From Chloroflexota bacterium (GTDB lineage Bacteria; Chloroflexota; Anaerolineae; Anaerolineales; Villigracilaceae): a DNA stretch of 12,609 bases. Below, in pieces: positions 6,015-12,500 of this stretch. Location of the stretch: assembly GCA_016191895.1 (NCBI GenBank), contig JACPVD010000365.1, positions 1 through 12,609 on the forward strand. Reading direction: 5' to 3'. The notes under the pieces were generated by a model that was given only the letters and a program-made list of their open reading frames with translations, did not search any database and had not been told where the DNA came from. The number at the start of each line of letters is the position of its first letter. The stretch's first letter is position 1. Both the position numbers and the translations under genes were made by a program.

Positions 6015-6041
6015 CCTTCGTCCTGAGCGTAGTCGAAGGAC
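6015..6041. repeat. REP-like palindrome (CCTTCG...CGAAGG type)
   Basis: CCTTCG at 6015-6020 pairs with CGAAGG at 6034-6039, and the overlapping GTCCT (6020-6024) pairs with AGGAC (6037-6041), so two alternative hairpins compete. The core CTGAGCGTAGTCGAAGGAC closely resembles a palindromic repeat that I recall being scattered through intergenic regions of many bacterial genomes and metagenomic contigs. It lies 20 bases beyond the stop of the M23 gene. Confidence 0.65.
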
Positions 6042-6060
6042 ATATATATCTTATTATCGT

Positions 6061-6741
6061 TTACTTCACCTTCAAGTTGACAACTCCATTAAACGCCAGC
6101 GCGCACCATTTCCCCTTTTCATACTCGATCCACACGCTCTTGGAGTGCAATCGCTTGCTGGTGATCTTCGCTCCCTTTTGCAGTTGACCGACGATGGCAT
6201 ATTCGACTCCCGGGCCATTACGCACGTTCAACACTTCCGCGGTCACCTCGAAGGACAAGCCGACTTTTACCGCATCGGGTAGATCGGTGGATATCTCCCC
6301 TGTGTCTGTGCCGCCATCCGCTGTGAAATAGGGCATCGGGTCGACGTATCCCTTATAGGGTGGATTTTCGCCGTCTATTTTCAGGCCAAAATGAAGGTGC
6401 GGCCCCGTGCTCGCTCCGGTATTGTTACTGTTGCCGACCACCGCCCCGGCTTTTACTTTTTGCCCGGCGGATACGGTCGCGCTTGCAAGATGGGCGTAAT
6501 AGGTATAGTAGGTTTTCGAGCCGTCCACATGACTGAGTTTTACATAGTTGCCATAGCCGCCGTTTTCAAAGGCCACAACGGCAACTGTTCCCGCCGTCGC
6601 CGCGCCGACCGGCGTCCCATTGGGGATGCCGTAGTCGATTCCATTATGGCCGGGGAATCCCCATTTCTTGTAGATATCGGGGTTTTCACCAAATAACTGC
6701 GTAATTGGGCCGTTCACCGGGACGATCAATTTGATAGCCAT
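6061..6741 (-). CDS. M23-family (LytM-like) metallopeptidase with C-terminal SH3-like domain
   Basis: A 226-residue protein. Residues 1-140 are a LytM/M23 zinc endopeptidase domain: zinc ligands His32 and Asp36 in HNGIDYG, His115 and His117 in GPHLHFG, plus His84 in YYAHL. Such enzymes cut peptide cross-links of peptidoglycan. A Gly/Thr/Asp linker (141-158) leads to a bacterial SH3-type domain (about 165-226) with VLNVRNGPGVEYAIVGQL, probably cell-wall binding. There is no signal peptide or membrane segment: the catalytic domain begins almost at residue 6. That is unusual for a wall hydrolase and resembles phage or released lysins, or an unknown export route. AAAGGAG lies 7 bases before the ATG. 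It converges on the tRNA and shares its terminator. Confidence 0.92.
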   Translation of the reverse strand: MAIKLIVPVNGPITQLFGENPDIYKKWGFPGHNGIDYGIPNGTPVGAATAGTVAVVAFENGGYGNYVKLSHVDGSKTYYTYYAHLASATVSAGQKVKAGAVVGNSNNTGASTGPHLHFGLKIDGENPPYKGYVDPMPYFTADGGTDTGEISTDLPDAVKVGLSFEVTAEVLNVRNGPGVEYAIVGQLQKGAKITSKRLHSKSVWIEYEKGKWCALAFNGVVNLKVK

Positions 6742-6793
6742 GGTTCATCTCCTTTGGTTGGTTTATCGGTATCATCTCAATAAAAATTGGGGT

Positions 6794-6834
6794 GCGGGTG
6801 TTTTGAGCGCGTTTCGCGCGCTCAAAACACCCGC
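6794..6834. repeat. 18-bp perfect palindrome, member of a dispersed repeat
   Basis: GCGGGTGTTTTGAGCGCG (6794-6811) pairs perfectly with 6817-6834 around TTTCG. It is followed by CTTCCCCCTTCT (6834-6845), a 12-mer that also follows the related palindrome at 8864-8900. It lies in the 149-base spacer between the M23 gene and the DUF554 gene and could terminate DUF554 transcription, although no long T run follows on either strand. Nothing else clear is seen in the spacer apart from the M23 ribosome-binding site. Confidence 0.75.
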
Positions 6835-6890
6835 TTCCCCCTTCTTTTTGAAAAGATACGTTTATCTTGCAAATATAATATCACAACAGT

Positions 6891-7592
6891 TTATAACAAA
6901 TTCAATATCCAAACGATCAACGGCGCAACCGCCAGCGCGGGCAGGAAATTCCCCACGCGAATCTTCTTGATCTCCAGCAAATTGCTGATTCCCAAGCCCA
7001 CCAAAATCACCCCGCCGGTCGCCGTCATTTCATTCATCATCGGGTCGGTGATGATCATGCTGAGTTGCCCGGCCAGCAGGCTGATCCCACCCTGGTAGAC
7101 CAGGATGATGATCGAAGAGAACATCACGCCGATTCCAAGCGTGGACGTAAACGCAATCGACGCAAACCCATCTAATGTGGATTTCACCGCCAGCAGGTTG
7201 TAATCGCCGGTCAGGCCGTCTTGAATCGAGCCGAGGATCGTCATCGGGCCGATGCAAAAAAGAAGCGACGCGACCATGAACCCGCGCACAAATTTCGACC
7301 CCGCGCCTGTTTTCGTGTCGCTGGAGAATCGCTGTTCGAGAGCCTGCCCAAGATGCTGGAGCCTGTCTTCGATCATCAGCCATTCGCCGAGCAATACGCC
7401 GATGATCAACGCGCCCAGCACGATCAACTGGTTCCCGCTTTTCAGGAACATCTGTAAGCCCATTGCCACGGTGAAGAGCCCCATGCCGGCGATCACCGTA
7501 TTTTTATACCGTTCGGGGATGCGCGACCCGAAAAATAAGCCGATCAATCCCCCGAGGATGACGGTTGCGACATTGAGGAATGTGCCTGTCAT
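6891..7592 (-). CDS. DUF554-family membrane protein (YdfK/YqgA type)
   Basis: A 233-residue integral membrane protein with about seven hydrophobic segments. It has the hallmarks of the DUF554 family: an N-terminal GTFLNVATVILGGLIGLFFG, GALIIGVLLGE (60-70), the signature FCIGPMTILGSIQDGLTGD (112-130), and a C-terminal LGISNLLEIKKIRVGNFLPA (200-219). The family is widespread in bacteria and its role is not settled; transport has been suggested. It starts 3 bases after the stop of the cobalamin adenosyltransferase gene and has no clear Shine-Dalgarno of its own, so translation is probably coupled. A weak A/T-rich hairpin (6853-6868, 6-bp stem) followed by TTTT on the minus strand lies 23 bases past the stop and might end the transcript. 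Confidence 0.93.
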   Translation of the reverse strand: MTGTFLNVATVILGGLIGLFFGSRIPERYKNTVIAGMGLFTVAMGLQMFLKSGNQLIVLGALIIGVLLGEWLMIEDRLQHLGQALEQRFSSDTKTGAGSKFVRGFMVASLLFCIGPMTILGSIQDGLTGDYNLLAVKSTLDGFASIAFTSTLGIGVMFSSIIILVYQGGISLLAGQLSMIITDPMMNEMTATGGVILVGLGISNLLEIKKIRVGNFLPALAVAPLIVWILNLL

Positions 7593-7595
7593 GGG

Positions 7596-8147
7596 TTAGC
7601 CGGTTCCTGATTTTGCAAGCGAGGTCTTTTTTCCCGCGTTTTGATTTTCCAACAACTCCAGCACAAAGAACAGCGACGAAAGCCGGTTGAGATAACGCTG
7701 CAAGTCGGGGTTGATCACTTCATCATCGTCGAAGAGGCTGACCACGCATCGCTCCGCCCGTCGGACGATTGCCCGCGCCATCGAAAGCGCCGCGCCGCCG
7801 AGCGTGTCGCCGGGCAGGATGAACTCCTTCGGCATCTCCACAATATGGCTGAGTTCATCGGTTCGATTCTCGAGCCATTGCACGCGCGCTGAATCGATAT
7901 GATGAAATCGTTGCGCATTCTCCGGCGTAGCGGCTACTTCGGCCATCAACTTGTACAGGTCGCGCTGGGCTTCGAGCAAAATAGCCGATGTCTGCGGCGC
8001 GGAACATTGCGCGCGCGCCAGGCCGATCGCGGCGGATGCTTCATCCAATGCGCCGATCGCTTCCATGCGGGCATGATATTTCGGGACGCGGCCTTCGCCG
8101 AGCAAGCCCGTCGTGCCGTCGTCGCCCTTTGCGGTATAAAAAGTCAT
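7596..8147 (-). CDS. pduO: Cob(I)alamin adenosyltransferase, PduO type
   Basis: A 183-residue cytoplasmic enzyme that transfers the 5'-deoxyadenosyl group of ATP to cob(I)alamin or its corrinoid precursors, making adenosylcobalamin. The PduO-family motifs are present: the N-terminal ATP-binding YTAKGDDGTTGLLG (4-17), IGALDEASAAIGLAR (31-45), FILPG (109-113), ARAIVRRAERCVV (124-136) with the conserved Arg and Glu, and NRLSSLFFVL (154-163). Length is normal. No cobalamin-dependent enzyme or other cobalamin gene is in the window. The frame begins at the ATG at 8147; a perfect TATAAT lies 6 bases upstream, so the message may be leaderless. It is divergent from the Het-C-like gene and probably co-transcribed with the DUF554 gene. 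Confidence 0.94.
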   Translation of the reverse strand: MTFYTAKGDDGTTGLLGEGRVPKYHARMEAIGALDEASAAIGLARAQCSAPQTSAILLEAQRDLYKLMAEVAATPENAQRFHHIDSARVQWLENRTDELSHIVEMPKEFILPGDTLGGAALSMARAIVRRAERCVVSLFDDDEVINPDLQRYLNRLSSLFFVLELLENQNAGKKTSLAKSGTG

Positions 8148-8153
8148 GCGGGC

Positions 8154-8187
8154 ATTATAACCACTTTGCTTGCGCGTCGCGTATAAT
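8154..8187. promoter_or_regulatory. Back-to-back -10 boxes of two divergent leaderless genes
   Basis: A perfect TATAAT on the minus strand (8159-8154) ends 6 bases before the ATG of the cobalamin adenosyltransferase. A second perfect TATAAT on the plus strand (8182-8187) ends 7 bases before the ATG of the Het-C-like gene. With usual spacing, transcription would begin at or one base before each start codon. Neither gene has a Shine-Dalgarno. The two boxes are so close that the -35 zone of each promoter falls on the -10 box of the other, so the two polymerases would exclude each other (inference). Confidence 0.7.
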
Positions 8188-8194
8188 TTTCAAC

Positions 8195-8818
8195 ATGCTT
8201 ATTCCCATTCATAAAGAAATGACTCGCGAAGCGCTTGCGGATAAAGTCAGCCCGCGCGCGCTGGAAGTGATCATCGCCGCGAATATCAAACAGGATTCCC
8301 TGCGCGGGCAGGTCGGCCACGACGAATTTCATTTCGACAACAACGCCCTCGACGAATCGAATCAATACATCCGCGAACAGCGCGGGTTTGTGCTTGCCTC
8401 CCTGCTTTCGCCGGGCGTTCTCTCTGCGTGGATCGCCTTTGGGAGATTGACCCATACCGCGCAGGATTTCTACTCCCATACCAATTACGTCGCCTTGTGG
8501 CTCGACCAGTTCAACGGTGCGCCTCCCGCTCCGCCGGAGATTGATCCTGTTCAAAAGAGCATTGTCGAAAGCCCCGGCCTTTACTCCGGGAAACTTTACT
8601 TCCCGCTCGATTATTTATATTTTGTCCCGTTGCTGGGAAAAGCCTTATTGCCATTCCTCCCCACTGACTCGCATGGCAAAATGAACCTGGACTCTCCAAA
8701 ACAGGGAACCATGTTCGAATACGCCCGCGCCGCCGCGATCAAGCGCACGCAGGTTGAATTCGAGACACTGGAAAAAATTCTCACGCCCGCGATGTTTACA
8801 AAATTTGTCGATCTGTAA
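8195..8818 (+). CDS. Het-C / zinc-dependent phospholipase C-like protein
   Basis: A 207-residue protein with the histidine pattern of the zinc phospholipase C / Het-C superfamily: PIHKEMTREAL near the N-terminus (His6), GHDEFHFDN (41-49), the central FGRLTHTAQDFYSHTNYVALW (His87, Asp91, His95), and a C-terminal DSHGKMNLDSP (His160). The HxxxD and DxxxH spacing fits metal ligands of that fold. No signal peptide is visible, unlike secreted phospholipases, so the substrate and location are unknown. I start it at the ATG at 8195, where TATAAT lies 7 bases upstream. The frame stays open leftward to 7988, but that part overlaps the divergent gene in antisense and is not protein-like. Confidence 0.78.
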   Translation: MLIPIHKEMTREALADKVSPRALEVIIAANIKQDSLRGQVGHDEFHFDNNALDESNQYIREQRGFVLASLLSPGVLSAWIAFGRLTHTAQDFYSHTNYVALWLDQFNGAPPAPPEIDPVQKSIVESPGLYSGKLYFPLDYLYFVPLLGKALLPFLPTDSHGKMNLDSPKQGTMFEYARAAAIKRTQVEFETLEKILTPAMFTKFVDL

Positions 8819-8819
8819 A

Positions 8820-8935
8820 CCGTAACGCAGACTTCGGGTATCCTCTCAACAAACTGGAGTGTAGGGTGTTGTAGGCGCGCGAAGCGTGCCCACAACACCC
8901 CACTTCCCCCTTCTGGACGAAAGTCTGCGTTACGG
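8820..8935. repeat. 116-base nested inverted repeat with 15-bp ends
   Basis: Perfect 15-bp terminal arms, CCGTAACGCAGACTT (8820-8834) and its complement (8921-8935), enclose an inner palindrome with arms GGGTGTTGT (8864-8872) and ACAACACCC (8892-8900) around a GC-rich centre. The inner part is related to the palindrome at 6794-6834, including the shared CTTCCCCCTTCT (8903-8914). The outer left arm shares CGCAGACTTCGG (8826-8837) with the nuoN terminator. It looks like a small non-autonomous repeat or nested repeats. I see no target-site duplication. It may also end transcription of the Het-C-like gene, whose stop codon is 2 bases upstream. Confidence 0.72.
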
Positions 8936-8979
8936 TCGGGTGCGGGTGATGCGGGTTCTTTATCCAATAAACGAAAGGG

Positions 8980-8985
8980 TATAAT
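8980..8985 (+). promoter_or_regulatory. -10 box of a leaderless promoter for yqeY
   Basis: A perfect TATAAT ends 6 bases before the ATG at 8992, which puts the predicted transcription start on the A of the start codon. No Shine-Dalgarno is present. The -35 zone (about 8957-8962, TTCTTT/TTCTTTA) is a poor match. Confidence 0.65.
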
Positions 8986-8991
8986 CACATC

Positions 8992-9438
8992 ATGGATACA
9001 AAAACTCAACTTAATGAAGCGTTGAAAGACGCGATGAAAAGCGGCGATGAAGTCCGCAAGCGCACGGTGCGCATGGTGTTGGCCGCGGTGAAACAGGTGG
9101 AAGTGGACAAGCAGTCCGCGCTCGATGAACTGGCGGTGACTGGTTTGATTCAAAAGGAGATCAAGAATCGCCGCGAGGCTGTGGAAGAGGCGAAGAAGGC
9201 GGAGCGCTCCGATTTGATCGAGGCGAACGAGGCGGAGATCAAAGTATTGGAGGTATTCCTGCCGAAGGCCATGCCCGATGATGAATTGCGCGCGCTGGTA
9301 CAGGCCGCCATTGCCGAGACCGGCGCCGCTGCGCCAAGCGACATGGGCAAGGTGATGAAGATCGTCATGCCCACGGTTGCCGGCCGCGCCCCGAACGACA
9401 GAATCAGTTCGATGGTCAAGGAATTGCTCGCGAAGTGA
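8992..9438 (+). CDS. yqeY: GatB/YqeY domain-containing protein
   Basis: A 148-residue cytoplasmic protein of the stand-alone YqeY family, related to the tail domain of GatB, the subunit of the tRNA-dependent amidotransferase that binds tRNA. Family marks are AMKSGDEVRKRTVRMVLAAV (14-33), IQKEIKNRREAVEEAKKAER (53-72), EIKVLEVFLPKAM (82-94) and DMGKVMKIVMPTVAGRA (117-133). The exact role of the free protein is not established. In Firmicutes yqeY lies upstream of the phoH-pgpH-ybeY-dgkA cluster, and here it directly precedes pgpH-ybeY-dgkA. It appears to start from a leaderless promoter. Confidence 0.94.
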   Translation: MDTKTQLNEALKDAMKSGDEVRKRTVRMVLAAVKQVEVDKQSALDELAVTGLIQKEIKNRREAVEEAKKAERSDLIEANEAEIKVLEVFLPKAMPDDELRALVQAAIAETGAAAPSDMGKVMKIVMPTVAGRAPNDRISSMVKELLAK

Positions 9439-9451
9439 TTTGCAGTCAATG

Positions 9452-9484
9452 AGGTGACGGTCACTTTGAAAGTGACCGTCACCT
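9452..9484. terminator. Perfect 14-bp hairpin between yqeY and pgpH
   Basis: AGGTGACGGTCACT (9452-9465) pairs perfectly with 9471-9484 around TTGAA. No T run follows, so it is not a classical terminator; it may attenuate transcription into pgpH, protect the yqeY message, or be one more dispersed palindrome. The remaining 15 bases before pgpH hold no evident promoter or ribosome-binding site. Confidence 0.55.
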
Positions 9485-9499
9485 GTTGCATCATCCATC

Positions 9500-11614
9500 A
9501 TGCCCGCCCGCTCCCCGGTTTCCGCCCGTATTCGAATTACCCAGATCGGCCTGATCGTTTCGGTCAGCCTGATCTCTTTTGCCGTGTTGATCACGCCGCT
9601 GGCGTTGCGCCCAAGCGCCCAGGCGCTGGATATTGGCGATGTGTCGCAGATCACCATGCGCGCCCCGCGCGACATTGAATATGTGAGCGAAATTCGCACA
9701 GAGGAGGCCCGCCAGGCTGCGGAAAGCGCGGTGGAGCCGGCCTTTACCCCGCCCGATCCCGCAATCGCGCGGACCCAACTCGAAGGGCTGGAGACAACGC
9801 TTCAATACATCACATCGATTCGTAATGATGTAACACTGAGCCTCGATGCGAAGAAATCCAAACTGGTTGTGCTGAGCGATGTGCGTTTGGAGCTGGATAT
9901 CATCGAATATGTGATCTCCGCCTCCGAGCCGCGCTGGAATACAGCGCAGACCGAATCTTTGCGCGTGTTGGAATTGGTAATGCGCCGCGCGATCTATGAG
10001 GATAAGGTCGAATCGACGAAAGCGGGGGTTGCCTCATCGGTGAGCCTGACGCTGAACGAACAACAGTCCGTATTGGTGACGGAATTGGTGACAGCCTTCG
10101 TTGTGCCGAACAGTTTTTTTAGCGAGGAGTTGACCACCGCCGCAAAACTTGCCGCGCGGGAGGGCGTGAAGCCCATTGTGAGAATTTACAAGGCCGGTGA
10201 AACCATTGTGCCGGCCGGCGCGATCATCACCCCGGCGGACATGGAAGCCTTTCAACGACTGGAGATGATTCGCCCCGGTCAACGCTGGGAGGATATGGCT
10301 GGCGCGGCGGCGGTGATCGTTTTATCGGCGGCGTTCGTGCCGCTTTATTTCTTCCGCCGTAAACGATCGGTCGTGGTGAACGAGCCGCGCAGTATCCTGG
10401 TCATCGCCATTATTTTTGTCGTCTTTCTGATTGGCGCGAGGCTGTTCGCGAATCGGACGCTTGCCCCGTATGGCTATCCGTTGCAGGCGGCGGGGCTTCT
10501 CATTACCGCGCTGTTTGGGTTGGAAGCCGGCCTCGTGATCACCATTCCCCTGTGCCTGCTGGCCGCTTATGGATTGCCAAACACGCTCGATCTCGCGCCA
10601 TATTATTTGATCTCGTCGTTGATCGGCCTTCTCGTGCTCGGGCCAGTGCGCCGCTTTTGGGGATTTGTCCGTGCTGGGATTGCGATCACACTTTCGGGGC
10701 TGGCCGTGTTGATGGCGTATCGCCTGCCGGTCTCGGCGCCGGATGTGCTGGGCGCTGTCCAATTTGTGGGCGTGGCTTCCTTTTCCGGGCTGGCCGCGGC
10801 GAGCATTACGCTGTTGGTTCAATATCTTTTGGCGCAAACGCTTGGACTGACCACCGCGTTTCAACTGCTCGATATCTCGCGCCCCGATTTTCCGCTGTTG
10901 CAATTCCTGTTGCGCAACGCGCCCGGAACATATCAACATAGTTTGCAGGTCGCCAACCTCGCCGAGCAGGCCGCGGAAAAGATCGGCGCCGACCCTCTGC
11001 TCACGCGGGTTGGAGCGCAGTTTCATGATATCGGCAAGGCGTTGAATCCAAACTTTTTCATCGAAAATCAAATCCCCGGCAATGTCAACAAGCATGAAGA
11101 TATTTCCCCGGAAGAATCCGCCGCCACGATCATCCGCCATGTGACGGATGGAATTCAACTCGCGAAAAAACACCGCCTGCCGGGCCGCCTGCATGATTTC
11201 ATCCTTGAGCATCACGGTACGTTGATCACGCGCTATCAATATAACCAGGCCATGGAAGCGGCAAAAGGCGATGTGTCCAAAGTGGAGATCGAAAAATTCC
11301 GCTATCCCGGCCCGCGCCCGAGTTCGCGCGAGACCGCCATGCTGATGTTGGCCGATGCCACCGAAGCCCGCGCCCGCGCCGAACGCCCCGCCACCGACGA
11401 CGAACTGCGCGCGCTCGTCCGCAGTGTGATCGAAACGGTGCAGAAGTTCGGTCAGCTGGATGATACGCTCTTGACCCTGCGCGACCTGAACCTGATCACC
11501 GAATCGTTCACCTCCACCTTGCGCGGCACGTATCATCCGCGCATTCAATACCCCAACGCAAAAGTCCCCGACCAGGATTCGACCATCCTGGCGACGAGAA
11601 AGAAGAATGATTAA
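9500..11614 (+). CDS. pgpH: Cyclic-di-AMP phosphodiesterase, 7TM-HD family (PgpH)
   Basis: A 704-residue membrane enzyme of the 7TM-HD family; characterised members hydrolyse cyclic-di-AMP to pApA. In order: a membrane anchor (about 15-37), an extracytoplasmic region (about 40-262) with AGETIVPAGAIIT near its end, a block of about six to seven membrane helices (265-445), and a cytoplasmic HD domain (about 465-665). Metal ligands are visible: His480 in GTYQHSLQV, His509-Asp510 in QFHDIGK, His547, His571-His572 in ILEHHGT, and Asp619 in MLMLADATEA, with spacing like the Listeria enzyme. The start at 9500 has no clear Shine-Dalgarno but gives a normal N-terminus. Its 3' end overlaps ybeY by 8 bases. 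The cognate cyclase is not in the window. Confidence 0.95.
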   Translation: MPARSPVSARIRITQIGLIVSVSLISFAVLITPLALRPSAQALDIGDVSQITMRAPRDIEYVSEIRTEEARQAAESAVEPAFTPPDPAIARTQLEGLETTLQYITSIRNDVTLSLDAKKSKLVVLSDVRLELDIIEYVISASEPRWNTAQTESLRVLELVMRRAIYEDKVESTKAGVASSVSLTLNEQQSVLVTELVTAFVVPNSFFSEELTTAAKLAAREGVKPIVRIYKAGETIVPAGAIITPADMEAFQRLEMIRPGQRWEDMAGAAAVIVLSAAFVPLYFFRRKRSVVVNEPRSILVIAIIFVVFLIGARLFANRTLAPYGYPLQAAGLLITALFGLEAGLVITIPLCLLAAYGLPNTLDLAPYYLISSLIGLLVLGPVRRFWGFVRAGIAITLSGLAVLMAYRLPVSAPDVLGAVQFVGVASFSGLAAASITLLVQYLLAQTLGLTTAFQLLDISRPDFPLLQFLLRNAPGTYQHSLQVANLAEQAAEKIGADPLLTRVGAQFHDIGKALNPNFFIENQIPGNVNKHEDISPEESAATIIRHVTDGIQLAKKHRLPGRLHDFILEHHGTLITRYQYNQAMEAAKGDVSKVEIEKFRYPGPRPSSRETAMLMLADATEARARAERPATDDELRALVRSVIETVQKFGQLDDTLLTLRDLNLITESFTSTLRGTYHPRIQYPNAKVPDQDSTILATRKKND

Positions 11615-12059
11615 CATCGATAACCAACAGGATTTTCGTGAATCGCCCCTGCTCGAGCGGGCGGCCCGTTATACGCTGGAGACATCGCCCGATATGGATT
11701 CCGATGCCGATATCACCATCGTGTTGACGGATGACTCACAACTGCATGAACTGAATCGCGACTATCTCGGTGTGGACGCGCCCACCGATGTCCTTTCGTT
11801 CCCCGCATCCGAAACGGACCCGGAGACTGGCGCGGCGTATCTGGGCGATATCCTCATTTCGATTCCGCGCGCAAGGGAACAGGCGCAGGCGGCGGGTCAT
11901 CCCCTCGAGGCGGAGGTGCAACTGCTGGTGGTGCATGGAACACTGCATTTGCTGGGGCACGATCATGCCGAGGCGGAGGAAAAAGCCCGCATGTGGCAGG
12001 CGCAGGCCGAGGTCATGGCAAGACTCGGGTTGACTCACGTCCGCATACAGGATGAATAG
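11607..12059 (+). CDS. ybeY: Endoribonuclease / rRNA maturation factor YbeY
   Basis: A 150-residue zinc protein of the UPF0054 family, involved in 16S rRNA 3'-end maturation and 70S ribosome quality control. The zinc site HGTLHLLGHDH (110-120) contains all three ligands (His110, His114, His120). The other family motif, NRDYLGVDAPTDVLSFP (50-66), and GDILIS (80-85) are also intact. It begins inside the last codons of pgpH (8-base overlap) and ends 2 bases before dgkA, so the three are almost surely one operon. Confidence 0.97.
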   Translation: MINIDNQQDFRESPLLERAARYTLETSPDMDSDADITIVLTDDSQLHELNRDYLGVDAPTDVLSFPASETDPETGAAYLGDILISIPRAREQAQAAGHPLEAEVQLLVVHGTLHLLGHDHAEAEEKARMWQAQAEVMARLGLTHVRIQDE

Positions 12060-12061
12060 CG

Positions 12062-12466
12062 GTGGGCTTCATACGTTCGCGGCTTGAGTCGTTTCGGCAT
12101 GCGTTTCGCGGCTGGGTTCACGTGTTGCGCACGCAGAAAAATGTCTGGATACATGGCGCGATCGCGCTGATCGTTTTTTTGCTTGGCTTGTGGGTGGGCC
12201 TTCCGCCGCGTGATTGGGCGGTGATCATTCTGACGGCGGCGCTGGTGTTTACGGCGGAATTCATCAACACATCCATCGAAGCCGTTGTGGATTTGGCCAG
12301 CCCCGATAAACATCCGCTCGCAAAGATTGGAAAAGATGTAGGCGCGGCCGCAGTATTGGTTTCCGCGATTGCGGCGATTCTGATCGGCCTGCTTCTTCTT
12401 GGCCCGCCAATATGGGCGAAAATTGTATCGGTGGTCGAGCGTTGTGTCGAGTTTATCGAGACGTAG
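12062..12466 (+). CDS. dgkA: Diacylglycerol / undecaprenol kinase, DgkA family
   Basis: A 134-residue integral membrane kinase with three helices (about 28-48, 52-71 and 93-115) and an N-terminal amphipathic stretch. The active-site signature AEFINTSIEAVVDLASP (65-81) followed by HPLAKIGKDVGAAAV (84-98) is intact, with Glu66, Asn69, Glu73, Asp77, Lys91 and Asp92. In Gram-positive bacteria the enzyme of this family phosphorylates undecaprenol rather than diacylglycerol; which lipid is used here cannot be read from the sequence. It starts with GTG, 2 bases after the stop of ybeY, with AGGA about 9 bases upstream. The pgpH-ybeY-dgkA order is conserved with Firmicutes. Confidence 0.94.
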   Translation: MGFIRSRLESFRHAFRGWVHVLRTQKNVWIHGAIALIVFLLGLWVGLPPRDWAVIILTAALVFTAEFINTSIEAVVDLASPDKHPLAKIGKDVGAAAVLVSAIAAILIGLLLLGPPIWAKIVSVVERCVEFIET

Positions 12467-12500
12467 ATTCAAGCGTTCTTCTTGAAGCGTACGCCAGTGC

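Noticed and set aside
7988..8194. N-terminal extension of the Het-C-like gene
   Set aside because: It is antisense to the cobalamin adenosyltransferase and is Arg-rich without homology; the ATG at 8195 has a TATAAT box just upstream and gives the expected N-terminus.
8611..9699. Open frame of 362 codons on the minus strand across yqeY and its flanks
   Set aside because: It runs through the 8820-8935 palindrome and antisense to yqeY, which has recognisable motifs; no family is recognisable in its translation.
10322..11617. Open frame of 431 codons on the minus strand opposite pgpH
   Set aside because: It is antisense to a clear PgpH coding region with all HD-domain residues. The translation is rich in Gln, Arg and His without domains, as expected from a high-GC shadow frame.
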